Below are positions 1-12,600 of a stretch of DNA of 64,000 bases, in pieces. The position numbers and the translations under genes were made by a program. Every line of letters starts with the position of its first letter. Within the stretch, counting starts at the first letter, position 1. This DNA comes from Coriaria nepalensis (Eukaryota > Streptophyta > Magnoliopsida > Cucurbitales > Coriariaceae): contig CP114493.1 of assembly GCA_027186245.1 (NCBI GenBank), positions 1,743,501 through 1,807,500 of the forward strand, in the 5' to 3' direction. Under the pieces are notes generated by a model. The model was not told the origin of the DNA. It was given only the letters and a program-made list of their open reading frames with translations, and did no database searches.

Positions 1-1220
1 GCTGCAGCTAGGTAATCCAGTTTTAGAATATGCAACGGATTTGAATTCAAGGGCTGAATTCTTATGGTCCCACGGAGTAATATCGGATTCGACATTCAAG
101 TCGTTCACTTCAACTTGCAATTATTCTCGATATGTTAGTGAATTTTATCGCGACTCAATATCGCCCGTTTGTTTGACAGTCATGAGTGAAGTCGACCGAG
201 AAACAAGTAAATTTGTGGACAAATATGATGTTACCCTTGATGTCTGTATTCCTTCGGTACTATCTCAATCCAAGGTCTTAAGTCCCCGGGTAAGAAATTT
301 AAAAAAAAAAATCCTTCAGAAATCAATTTATTTTTCGGTTTATTACCCTTTTCTGTAATTTATTTTGTCGATTAATGCAGCATGTAACTGAGAGAGTAGA
401 TGTTTGTATTGATGATGAAACTTCTAACTACCTTAACCGAAAAGACGTTCAAGACGCTCTCCATGCTCGGCTTGTGGGAATCCGGAAATGGACCGTTTGT
501 AATGAGTAATTTAAAATTTTCACCTTGTATATAGATTTTCTTTAATTTTTAGTATATAGTTCATTTAATTAACTTTCTGTTTCGATTAGTGTTCTGGACT
601 ATGAGCTGCTCAACCTGGAAATACCGACGATCTCGATCGTTGGATCGCTAATCAAATCCGGAGTACGAGCCTTGATATATAGGTAGTGATTAATTTATGT
701 ACTTAAGTATAATAGAGTAATAATCATAACAATATAGTTTTTTGGCTTATTTTCCAGTGGAGATCAAGATTCAGTAATTCCGTTGATGGGAAGCCGGACA
801 TTGGTTCGTAGATTGGCGAAAGAGTTGGAATTAAACACAACTATTCCTTATAGAGTTTGGTTTCAAGGAAAACAGGTCAGAAAAAGGAAATCATCGGTTT
901 TTTCATGTCATCTTTTGTGCTCCTACTACTCATAAATTAAGATCAGAGGAAAAAACTTGGCGGCAGGGGGGCAATTAGTAATTTTTCAATAGTCGAGGGG
1001 TAATATTTAGTTTCTATGTGATTGACATATAGTTATTTTGTGAGTAATATTGTGTTAGTTGTTGAACTAGGTTGGAGGGTGGACCCAAGTGTATGGTAAT
1101 ATTCTATCATTTGCTACCATAAGAGATGCCTCTCATGAAGTTCCTTTCTCACAACCCGAAAGATCTCTCGTCTTGTTCAAGTCTTTTCTGGATTGTAGGC
1201 CTCTCCCTGAAGTTTTTTGA
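1..1220 (+). CDS. Serine carboxypeptidase-like protein (SCPL45-like), C-terminal part, 5' end outside window
   Basis: Secreted or vacuolar serine carboxypeptidase (peptidase family S10), which removes C-terminal residues or, in some SCPLs, acts as an acyltransferase. Five exons can be read: <1-289, 381-505, 590-682, 758-875 and 1071-1220, all with GT-AG borders and compatible phases; the stop is TGA at 1218-1220. The first exon carries the family block [17 protein letters not shown] followed by [10 protein letters not shown]. The catalytic Asp lies in SGDQDSVIP (exon 4) and the catalytic His in SHEVPFSQP (exon 5). The catalytic Ser and the signal peptide lie upstream of the window. No frameshift or internal stop is seen in the spliced reading, so it looks functional. 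Resemblance to the SCPL45 group is from memory of the motifs; the exact subgroup is uncertain. Confidence 0.9.
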
Positions 1221-1248
1221 TCCAAGTTCATCATCAAGAATATTAAAA

Positions 1249-1271
1249 TATATATATATATATATATATAT
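1249..1271. repeat. (TA)n microsatellite
   Basis: An uninterrupted run of TA dinucleotides just downstream of the carboxypeptidase stop codon. It probably lies in the 3' untranslated or flanking DNA. Confidence 0.9.
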
Positions 1272-1539
1272 GATTTTCTATTTTTGTAAATACATGTTCA
1301 TGAGAAAGATTTCCCTAATACTATATCTTATAATAGAAAATCATGTCTCTCTTTATATTTTATTTTTTGTTATTTCTTTTTATGCCCAATTACTTCAGCA
1401 CTCGATGGAATTTATGCAAGATATTTAAATCGAGATACTTGATAAAATATATTTGGATTTGCTTACGATCTGATCCGACCCGTCCATTGATCATGCTTAA
1501 TGATACTGTTTAATATGTTTATTAGGAGAGTTGTGCAAG

Positions 1540-1835
1540 TTCGTTTTTAGTTTTAAATTATGTTCTTCTAAGTTTTCTCCTCGGAGGCCTAAGAATCCAC
1601 AAACATGCCAAGCATCTCTTCGCTCTCAACCTTTTCTCTTACTAAAATTTTTTTAATAGAACTAATTGAGCTACTCGTGAGTTTAACGAGTCCAGCATCT
1701 TCTAGCTCGAGCTAGACTTGTTTATTTATACTAGCTCCATTTTTGGGTAGACCTCAACTACTTTGAAGCTCTGAATGAGCTCGAATAACATGAGGTCACG
1801 AGCAGCTCGATTCCCTTACACCCCTAGCCTTGCAT
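1540..1835. repeat. Degenerate dispersed repeat rich in AGCTCGAG motifs
   Basis: The stretch contains repeated GAGCTCGA/AGCTCGAG words and ends in ACACCCCTAG, an arrangement common in short non-autonomous plant repeats. A second block with the same vocabulary lies at 3420-3760. No coding capacity and no clear target-site duplication were seen. Assignment to a transposon family is an inference. Confidence 0.4.
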
Positions 1836-2016
1836 ATTACATCATACTTTTATGTGTATAAAAGCTAAATCAAACCATGGCTTAATTTCTCGAACCAAAA
1901 CATTTCTCATATTATCATTTCTCTTAAATAATCACATTTTCTTTTGAGTTGAAGTGTTCACAATCAATACTTATCTCTTCTTTCTTTATATTTTCTCTAC
2001 GATCAAGTAACTTGAA

Positions 2017-2185
2017 GCCTAAGGCTCCATTTACCATATGATGTCGAAATTATAAAAAAAAAAATACGTATTGATCTCATATGATGTCGAAATACGTATT
2101 TTGGTTCAATCCTTAGATGCAATATAGCCTAAGGCTCCATTTACCATACGATGCATTCACATCTAAGGATTGAACCAAAATACGT
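2017..2185. repeat. 26-bp perfect inverted repeat flanked by 22-bp direct repeats
   Basis: The arm at 2094-2119 is the exact reverse complement of 2160-2185 (26 bp, 40-bp loop). A 22-bp word starting GCCTAAGGCTCC occurs at 2017-2038 and again at 2127-2148. Variants of ATCTAAGGATTGAA recur to about 2280. The structure resembles a small foldback element or a rearranged MITE. No ORF is present. Confidence 0.75.
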
Positions 2186-3419
2186 TCTCAATCCAGATGT
2201 GAATGCATCTGAAAATCAACTCAAATGTGTTTACATCTAGGGATTGATCTCAAATGCTATCAGGTCTAAGGATTGAATCCATATATTGTTGCATATGGAA
2301 ATTAACCACGATGAGTTCACATCTAGTAATTGAATCCGGATGCGTTCCATCTAGGTTTCGAAGCCCAATTGCTGTTTGCATCTAGTTCTCTTGTTTTTCC
2401 TAGGTAAAAGACCTGAGGTCCTATTCTTTTTCGAAAGAATTTTAGGATAAAAAAGAGAGAAAATAATAATAATAATAATATAAAAAATTGATGTGACATG
2501 TCACGTCACTACACCATTTGTAGAAAGGAAATTTGAAAGCTAATACTCTTTTATATAATAATTTTACTCTATAAACCAAATTGGATAATTTTTATCAATT
2601 AATTCTTTTTTTAAATAAAAATTTTTAATTCGCAAATACTTCTTCATCCTCTCATTTTCATTTTTCTCCTTCTCCTTCCCAAAATCAGAACCGCGATCAG
2701 GAGTCTGTTCCAATTGTGATTTTTCCTCCGCCATCTCCCTTTCCAAAATTATCACCTTAGGCCATCTTGAAATGAAGTTGATGGCATGAAGAGATGGAGG
2801 CTGCTTGATGCAGCGACGATTTTGGTAGGAAAACCTTATTTCATTCGATGAAAAATAAGATAAAAAAAACTAAAGACCGTAAGATTTTGTGCACTAAGCT
2901 GGACTACTAGTTTGGATCGAGATCTCTAACTACTAGTTTAGACTGAGATTCTGGTCTACTAGTTTGGATATCGAGATCTCTAACTATTAGTTTAGATTGA
3001 GATCCTAGTCTACTAGTTCGAATTGCGATCTTGATCTACTAATTTGGACCGGAATCTCGCTTCTCTCTCTCTTCATTTAATGAAGACAAGGTTGATTTAG
3101 TAATTTTATCTACCAAAATTAAAAAATAAGGTCATTTAAAAAAATAAAATTCAAATTTGATCAATTTTATAAATTTTTATTTCTATTAAGATTAAAAAAT
3201 CAAAGCACCCTGTAGAAAACGGTAAAATAAACTTTAGGTGATGTTAAATATATTTGAGAAATGCAAGGCCTTCTAGGCTCTCAAAACAAAATGATTTTAT
3301 TTTTTTTTGAAGTATTTTAAAATACAGGGATCTATTAGCCTTAATATAAAAATACAGGGTCTATGACTACAGTAAATTAGAATTTATTATAAATATTGGC
3401 ATTTAAATATTTGCTCTAG

Positions 3420-3760
3420 ACAAAGCTTGACCGTAAGATATTCGGCTTGAATATCTAATCAAGCACTTTTAAACGAACTAATCTAGCCAAACGAGCCTAG
3501 TAGCTCGAGGTTGGATAATTTTATTTGTATCATTTATGCATAGTTAAATAATTAAACTCGAGGTCAAAATCAAATTGAAGCTTGTGAATTGAGCAAGATC
3601 GTAACTTGAATTCTTAACAAATGTACAAGCTTGAGCTAAACTTTATAAAAACTTGTAGAGCTCGAGTTGAGCAAAAGCTACACAAACCAAGCTCGAGCTC
3701 AATACTGCTAAGCTTAGGGAGCTCATGTTGGCTCGTGTACCTGCCCACCTGATATATATT
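3420..3760. repeat. Second copy of AGCTCGAG-rich dispersed repeat
   Basis: It shares the GAGCTCGAG-type vocabulary with 1540-1835 and ends near TGTACCTGCCCACC. It is non-coding and probably a decayed non-autonomous element. Between the two copies (1836-3419) only AT-rich DNA and the inverted repeat at 2017-2185 were noticed. Confidence 0.35.
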
Positions 3761-4259
3761 GGAAAAAATTAGCATATCAATATGTTATATTTGTGCTCGA
3801 TTTTGAGTGGGGATCACTTCGTGTAAACGAAATGTCAAAGTTGATTCGAATTCTCTTCCGTGAGAGCTTCAAATTAGTATATGATACGCTCAAAATGATT
3901 AATGGGTGAATGATAAATTGAATCTCAAAATACAACCATTGCAATGGTTTGAAGAAGAAAAAATATAGGAAAAATTGTGTCTCACATTAAAAAGATGAAC
4001 AAATGGGAGAGTATTTATATATAATTGCACATTTGTTAATAGATAATAAAATATAAACTACAATGCTCTCTCTTGCTCGTGTGAGAGAGTGTTTAGGACT
4101 GGATTGGGCTTGGCTCGTGTGAGCCCGCACCTAGGCATGTTGAATGTCGGCTCGAAAACCATCCGGTTTGCCTTAACCCACTTTTGTTTTCTTTTTTTTT
4201 CTTCATCTTCTTCTGCAAAAATGTATGAAGATGAAAGATTGTAATTTAATCAACCAAAT

Positions 4260-4567
4260 TAAATTTTAGATTAATTCTCATTTATCACCTCTTCTCTCAT
4301 GAGCCTATATAAATTGATAACTTCTTTTTATTTAGAAACATACCAACAAAAATCGAAAGCTCTCTCTTTTCATTCCCCCCTTTAGAGTTCTAAGTTTCTA
4401 GTGTGGTCGAGTTCGAGCCACTATTTGAGTTCGCCGGTAATAGTTTGATGGTGCACCGCTTCTATTCGTCTCTATTGTATCTTGGGAGATAGACGCCGTT
4501 CAACCTTCTGTACCAAAGTGAGGGAGCGAATCTGTTTTAAGGAAACTGTTACATAATAGGCTTCGGT
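4260..4567. repeat. Possible LTR remnant
   Basis: The segment has a TATATAA box near 4303, a CT-rich stretch, and a tail with words such as TGAGGGAGCGAATCTG that look like the R/U5 part of a copia-type LTR. No partner LTR, primer-binding site or coding domain was found, so this rests on appearance only. Confidence 0.3.
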
Positions 4568-4630
4568 TTGATTTTATATTTCTATTATGTTATGTCCTTT
4601 CAGATTCTAATCTATTTTGTTTTTCTATTC

Positions 4631-4870
4631 TATTTTTATATATTCTATTATGTTCTGATTTTCTATTTTATTCTATTTTTTATAGATTCTGTTAATATTC
4701 TATTTTTCCTATTTTGTTTCGATTTTTACTATTCTATTTTATTTTACATACTCTATTTTATTTTACTGTTATATTTTATTTTTCTATTATATTTTTACAT
4801 ATTTTACTATGTTCTGATTTTATATTTTATTCTATTTTTTATAGATTCTATTAATATTCTATTTTTCTTA
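4631..4870. repeat. T-rich tandem duplication, period 159 bp
   Basis: The block containing TGTTCTGATTTT and TTTTTATAGATTCT occurs at about 4651-4705 and again at about 4810-4864, an offset of 159 bp. Because 159 is divisible by 3, the region reads as an open frame with a 53-residue repeat made almost wholly of Phe, Leu, Ile and Tyr. That is a composition artefact of pyrimidine-rich DNA; I do not call a gene. Confidence 0.6.
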
Positions 4871-5011
4871 TTTTATTTATATTTTACTGTTTTATTTTAT
4901 TTTCAAATTATATTTATTTATAACATCAATGGTTTCTTATTTGTTGTTCATATTTATTATCTATATCTAGATCCTATAATATATACACACTTTCTCGTTG
5001 GCTTTTTATAA

Positions 5012-6480
5012 AGAGTAAACTAGATTTGCATTCCTTAAATTAGAAATAAATTTAGATGTATCTTTCATGTAAGAAAATTATACATAAAACTCTTGCAAGA
5101 CTCGTAACATAAGTCCCAATGTGGTCAAATTTTTTTTTATCCAATAGATCGACAACGTGATTTGCTTATTAGACGTGCCATGTCATCTATTTTATATATC
5201 TTAGCCAACTTCTCTCTCTTCCCTTATTTCTCTATTCCTCTTCTCTCTCATTTTCATCAAATCTTAGAACTTTGACCATGAAAAGTTCATTCAGATTTGT
5301 TCTTCAACGAATCTAAAAATTTTCACCACAAAAATTAAGAATTAGTGCGGCATCAAATAGAGAAGAAAGAAAGGAAAGAAACTATACTTAAAAGTTGGGA
5401 TTGACTCGAATATAGATTACATATATTTCTTCTTTTTAAACCTTTTTATTTGGGATTATTTGAATTGATTTATATAGAAATTTAGATTTTATTTTAAAAT
5501 TAATTGATAATTAGAGAAATTAATTCATATTTCTTATATATAAATTTCTCAATAATCTCTTTTTAGATGTAGGGTGATTATTATTTTTAATACACCTTTT
5601 CGTATGTGATATTATTTTGAGTTTATATATAAATTTTTTTTATATAAGTGATGTGAAACACATGTACCAGTTAATCTAATCATATGATGAATTTTTTAAT
5701 ATTATATAAAAATTTAAACTTTTATTTTAAAATTAAGTAATAATAAAAGGAATTAATATATATTTTTATATATTAATTTCATAATAATTCTAGATAATCG
5801 GAAAAGAAAAAAAATAATTATTAAAGTGGGTGGGGGAAATAATAAAAAAATTATTAGTTTACGGGAAAACAATATTATCTATTTAACTAAAATTAAAGTT
5901 GATTAAAAATATATATATATATAATTAATTAATTAATTAAAAAAAATTGAATAACATGATATATTCAATAAATATGGCACATTATTAATATGTTTTTGTC
6001 TAACACAAAAAAAATTGATTAAATAAAGATTTATGTCTAGTTAATAAAGATTTTCAATAGTTTAAATATCGTTTTCTATATATAAAGAGTATAAATCTAG
6101 TTGTTGTTTTTATAATTTAAGGTTTACTCTATAATGAAGCGTTGGCTACAAGAACTATGGAGCTGGGAGATTGAGGAGAAACATGATACTTACTCTATGG
6201 CGAAGAAGAGGACCGTTGGGGAATCTAGACAAAACCTTAGTATAAGCATTTGAATAAAATAACTTAAAAAGTACAATAATTAAAAAAAAATTAATAATGA
6301 ACAGATATCGGTCCGTACCAGAAAATGGCTAACGTTGATTGTCATCGTCGTCATCATTGCTTTCCAAAAAGCAGTAACCCATTCCCGGAGCCATCATCAT
6401 AAAAACTCCATTTCCAACCCTCTAAAAGATTAACAGATGGATTGACCCTTTTTGCCCATCAACCTTATCCTCTCACTCTC
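5012..6480. other. AT-rich intergenic spacer before PHS1
   Basis: No exon or coding signature was recognised on either strand. The stretch holds homopolymer A/T runs and a TTAA/TA-rich tract around 5905-5945. The proximal promoter of the next gene presumably lies after about 6300. Confidence 0.6.
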
Positions 6481-6542
6481 CACTCTCCAGTTTTAATTTG
6501 GTCCTCAATTTCATACGAAATATACATATATATATACAGCAG

Positions 6543-6572
6543 CATATACATATACTGCATATACATATACTG
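6543..6572 (+). repeat. 15-bp perfect tandem duplication in the PHS1 leader or promoter
   Basis: CATATACATATACTG occurs twice without a gap, at 6543-6557 and 6558-6572, about 70 bp upstream of the PHS1 start codon. It is AT-rich and could affect transcription start choice or simply reflect slippage. Confidence 0.85.
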
Positions 6573-6644
6573 TTTAAATATAAAGTAGCCTCCAATTTCT
6601 CTCATTCAAAAAGCGAAAAAATCCAGCTTTCCCCAAAAATAAAC

Positions 6645-9600
6645 ATGATGGAAAAAGAGAAAAAGCAAGAATCCCCCGCTCCTGCAAATTCTAACTCTCC
6701 TCTCCCGCTTCAGGTATTCCCTTTGCCTTTTTCTCTCTATCTCCAACACAATTCCATTCTACCTATTAATACCCTGTAATTCTTCACCCGCATTTCTCTT
6801 TCTCCATAATATGAAATGAGGTTTCTATTTTGTTCTCTCATTGCACATCTAACTCGATGAATTCCTAGACCGCTCTGCATTTTTTATTATTGTTTCTGGG
6901 AAATCCTATTTGTTGTTGTTATCTTTATGCGGGAAAATAAATTGCAGGATTTAAAGGAGATAGACAAGGAGCTGGACCTCCGATCCGACGAGCGGGAATT
7001 CCCTTTCCCTCGAAGTGTCACTTCCCGGGTTAAAAAAAAAAATCTCATTCTGCTTTTTTCTTCCCCCCACCCCCCCTCTTTTTTTTGGGGGGGGTGTTTT
7101 GTTCGAGGGATAATGAATCACTGGTGGGTTTATATATTTATAGTGGTGATATAATACATGCAGGTGTTGTACATGTTGAACGACATTGCGGCAGGTCCCG
7201 CTTATAGGTTCACTGAATGGCTCGAATCGGTCCGTAAACGGAGTGGCCAATACCGCTACTCTGGCTTCCCCAACCGTCCTTTGCGGCCCCAAATCATGCC
7301 TTCTGGGTTTGTCCCTTGTTGTCTTTCTTCTTCATTCAATATGTGAACATGATAATTGAAGTATGTGTACTGTGATTATGGTTAATGACGAGACATATTT
7401 TTTGGGTTAAGATATTGTGTGCATTTGGGCATTTGGTTCAGCTTTGGATGATGTAATCATAGATAAATAGGGATATATTCTAGTTAGTTTTCATTTGGTT
7501 CTGACTATATGTTGATGTAAATTCGGGGTTGTGTAAATTATATGATATTTTAATTGGTTGGCAAACGGAGTTTTGCATTTGGATTAGCATTAGAGACATA
7601 TTTTAGTTTTGTGAGTCCAACCTAGAATTTATATCCAAAGTGGAGTTTCAAAAGGCTCAACCAAATGCTCGTTGGAGATTATCAATGTTTCACACAAATT
7701 GGAGTTTTGATGGCCCAACTGAATCCACCATTTAGTTGAAGTCATTTTGATGAATACTTGTTTTTCATCAAACTAACAATTGGCTGGTTTCTATTTCTGT
7801 TAATTTGATTTTCAAAATGTTATTTCCATTTTTAAGATCAGTCTTTTGCTGCATATAAGTTGTAAATTTTGTCTTGGTCTCTGTTCAGTGGTGGAGAACC
7901 TGTACATGGTGTAAAGAATCCTCCGGCTCCTGAGCAAACCCCAGAAACCAGTTTGTGGGAAAGACTCGGTAAAGCCGCCACCTTGGACATTGACTCGACC
8001 CCCATTTTGTGGGACCACCTCTCTTCTCTTCACCACACTGAACATGGTAGCAGCACCGAATTTTCTGAGGATGATATGAATAAGCCCTGTGAGGTATGAT
8101 GCTACAGTTTAGCGAGATTTGCATTTTTAAAATCGGAATTTTATTTTGAGAAGTATGTACAAATTGCCAATTTGCACTTTTAGTGGATTCATTTTACTCG
8201 TTTTTTTTTTCCCCCAAAGAATTCCTCTGTTTATTGATATTGGTCGAACAAATTTTCAGCTTAACCTCATCTTTTGAATTATAGTGAAACTTTATATATT
8301 GTATGTTCATACAGGTAACTGTAAATTCTGGGGGAGTTGTTTTCTTTGCATTATTCAATCAGCCTGAGAATGAAGAAGCATTTCCAAAAGAAGCAGCTGC
8401 TGTTATTAAGATTTCATCGTCAAGAATGGCTTCACAATCTGAGCGCCTTGGATATGAATTTGCCAAGTGGCTTGGCGTGCGGAGCCCACAGGTTTTACTT
8501 CTATGCTTGCTTCTGACCTTTAACCCCACGTAAAAAATCTGTGTTATCTATAAAAAATGGGATACTTGCTTTTTGGTGCTAAGTTAACTCTATGCTTAAA
8601 TCGGGCAGGCTAGAGTGATTCACAATTGTAGCCAGGAGTGGATCCAGATAAAAGAAGCTGCAGAGAAAGCAAGAGATGTGGCTTGTTCAGAAGGCGATGA
8701 GGTTGATGAAATGACGTGCTCAGAACTTTTGGAAGCTCTTGAACTTAGCAGATGCCTTTTCCTGATGAGGTGCAAAATCCTAATCTGATTTTATTGTGAA
8801 GGAGGTGTTTTAATATTACAACAGTGGAATTCATTGCTTAGTTTTCATCCATGTTTTCTTAGTTCTTTCAGTTGAATAACAAGTCAAATAGTTGTAACAT
8901 TTTATGGTCCATTCTGTTCAGTGCTTCAAACTCCAGGTTCAATCTAGAATTCAGTTTAGACTGGTAAAATTCAACTGTCTCTCTGAAAGTGATTTCAAGT
9001 TTACCTTAGAATCTATCTGAAATATAGATTGTGTAAATTCCAGTTTTCCAAAGATCTAGCTTCAAAAGTTGTATCAAATGGACAAAAAAGAGAAGTGTTA
9101 ACTCTAAACTAAAACCTCACTTTCTTCATTATCAATTGAGCTTCTGTTTATGCCTAATTGTCTCTCTGCAGAAATGCTCATTTTCATGCACTTATCAGTG
9201 ATGTCAAGTGCTTGTTTAATGTAATAATAAGGAAATATCTTGTTAGGACAACATCCGGATAAACTCTTTCGTATGTCTACAAATTTGAGAGCTGTTTAAA
9301 GACTGACTTTATGGAGAAAGATGCTTCCATCTAATTGTGATCACATTCTGAACAAAAACCCACCCTAGTTTTTGGTCCACCTTTAGTTTTCCAGTACCCT
9401 TAAAACACAAATATCATTACTTGATACTATACGATTTGCAGCATTAGGAACAAAAAGTAAAAATAAAAAACAAACAAACAAAAAGGTTTGGTTTCAGTTT
9501 GTAGTTGGATTTTTGTTTTCTGAAAATGTAAATTTGTGTTTTGCAGTTATGTACATGGATCTCCTTTGTTAGAAAGCACAAACGCATTTGAATCTCCTGA

Positions 9601-12600
9601 AACTTCTGAAAAAATAGCAGCTGCTCTTGGCCGGGTATTGGTGTTAGACCTCGTCATCAGAAACGAAGATAGGCTCCCTTGTCGTCACCTTAGATGGCGA
9701 GGAAATTCGGCAAATTTATTATTAGCTGATAAAACAGCATCTACAAATATAGATCCACTTGAGGACACCCTTGATTCTGCCATCAAGAGATTCAGGCCAA
9801 GAGTATTTAGGCCACTTAATAAAGAAAGAAGAGCAACTTCCGTAGATAGTAGTCGATTAGGGGTTCCTCATAACCCAGGATTGGTCACAGAGCCCTCTAA
9901 TCTTGCTGAAATCATGGAATCGCCTAAATCTAGTACTATGAGCTTGAAAACTCCAACTTCTGATGATGAATCAACTCTTTCTGAGTTTCAAGTATTAGCC
10001 ATTGACTCAGGCGTCCCTCGTAGGCCTCCTGCCGGAAAACGAGCAAATGACCAAGTGACTTATCCGAAACTAGTCGAGTTACTACTCAATAGTTCAGAAT
10101 ACTCTTCTAATTTATTACACGACATTTCTGGAGGAAAACTAGGATTCCCCTCGGTCGAAGAAGATTCCAGCTCAGCGGTGTCTGATCTGCGGGTCCCAGT
10201 AATGATGTCAGCCATCCATGAATTCCGGAGTGGGTTCCGAGCTGCTCTTAGAGACCTTCAGGGGTTCCATATATTTCTTCTTACACTCCACCAAAAGTTA
10301 GATAGCTTGTTACGGGTTTTTGTGAATATTATAAATAAGATATCGGTTGGGGAATCTGATAAGGATGAATCTTCAGGGCTGGTACGGCCAGAATCGCCTT
10401 CACAAGCGGGGCCAGGAGGGGGGGTTCAGTGTCTATCTCCACGTAATAAGGAACGGGTGTTTAATGATAACCATACGGAATTTGAGGCAGAGAATCAGAA
10501 AACTTCTTCGAGGTCATCATCTTCTGGGAATAAAGAAAGCTCGGTTTCTACTTCTCCTATGTCAAGAGAGAGTTGGCATGGAAAGTTCTACAGAGGAGGT
10601 GGGGAACATATTCGAAGCCTCCGTTTGACAGCAAAGCTTCGAGACTTCCATAGATTTGCCAAGGTTGGTTATTAAATAATGCCAAGAAGCAAGTTTATCT
10701 TTTTTATACATATAGTGCTAGTGTAGAGAAATTATGTTGGTTGAATACACAATTCAAATTCATTTATTTTAAGGTACAATAATCGGTAACGAGATCTTGC
10801 AGTGTAGTTCAGAATTCCATTTGGTTAAGCATTTGTGACTTGAGTTAGGTATTTAGAATTTGTGCAGTCCGTATTTGAGTAGATTGTGAGGGAACTGAAT
10901 TTATGTTCGGATTTTAACATTTGAGACTAAAATTGGAGTTTTGTGGTCCAAACTGAAATTAGACCCAATCTGGAGTTTCAATCATTGAACCAAATGGACC
11001 ATTATGAATCTTTTGTTGCTTATGAGGAGATGAATGCAGGAAACAAAGCTCAATCTTCTTTAAATGAGTGCTATTTTTTCTTCTTTTTTTTTCTTTTTTC
11101 CTTTTTGTTTCCCTCTTTTGGCACCTTTTCACATAGTTACTTATTTGTCAGGTTGATGCTGAATCAAATAAAGAATTGGAACAGTGGAACGAAATGCTAA
11201 AAAACGATGTGATTAGACTATGCCATGATAACAATTTCAATACAGGATTTTTTGAGGGCAATGATAGTCATACTGTTGTTGATGCTTATGAGTTGAAGGT
11301 ATAATCACATCTCTCCATTTTCCATCTTTTTCTCCATCTACTTTCCAGTGTACATTTGTTGTATAGACCGAGTTAACTTCTTTTGGTTCCTCAACGAAAA
11401 AAATACAGGTAAGACTTGAGCACATACTTGAGAGGATTGCACTGATATCAGAGGCTGCAAATACAGAGAGGCCTTCTCTGGTCTTGAGTATGCTCTTCAT
11501 AGGTGGAGCCTTGGCTGCAAGATCCATGTACACTCTTCAACATTTAGGAATTACTCATATTCTATGCCTTTGCTCGAATGAAATTGGACAGTCGGATTCT
11601 CAGTTCCCCGATCTTTTTGAGTACAGAAATTTCTCTGTAAGTCCTATTACCACTGCCCCACGAATCATCAATCTCCCCATTTTTTTTTCTTTTCAGTAGA
11701 AGTTTAGGCTGCATATTGGTGAATAATGAATGAAACTGGGATTTGACTAAACTGGAATCTCAAGGAAAATCTTATGCTTCCTAATTAAGGCTCCATATGG
11801 ACTTATTGAACGAATGTATAAAATAGTGTGCTTTAGTTATATTTTGTTGGTTCAAATTGGATATTGGCCAAACTGAAATTTAGGCCTAAATTGGACAAAA
11901 ATAGTGCTCCTAAACAGAGCCTGTGTATTGGAACTGTAAACGTTTTATGCTAAAAATGGATCTTAGTCCCGAACCAGCATTTAATATGCCTAGCCAAATA
12001 CACCTTGGGGACTCCTTAGGCTCGCTTGATTATAGGGATTATGGTTGTTACTTGTAATAGTTACATTCTATTGATGAGCTTGCCCTGTTTGAACAGATAT
12101 ATGACAACGAAGATACAAACATCAGCACCATCTTTGAAGAAGCTTGTGATTTCATCGATCGTGTTGAACAAATCGGCGGGAAGGTTTTGGTCCATTGCTT
12201 TGAAGGGAGAAGTAGAAGTGCCACATTGGTTCTTGCTTACTTAATGCTCAGAAAGTAAGTTACAACTAACAATTTTCATCACAAAAATGGTACGAAGGGG
12301 ATAGATACTTGTTTATTTTTTACATAGATTTTAGTCAGGCCAAACATATCAATTAGGGTCCAATTGGTTCGGCAATTTGAACCTCGAATTTTAGTGTTAC
12401 TTATTGCTTGGATTCATAGAACTCTAGTTTGTCTGGAGTACTGTTCCAAACCAAAATCCAGTTTGCCTAACAATCTAAGGGTGCAGTTGGGTAAGCGGAA
12501 ATGGAATTTGGGTAAACTTGCTTATATCATATTGGATTAAACTGAGTTTTGTGGCGCCCTAAATTGGATATCCTAAACTGACATTTGGAATGCACCCCAA

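Noticed and set aside
6951..7292. 113-codon open frame on the minus strand across PHS1 exons 2 and 3
   Set aside because: It is antisense to well-supported PHS1 coding exons and has no domain, start context or splice logic.
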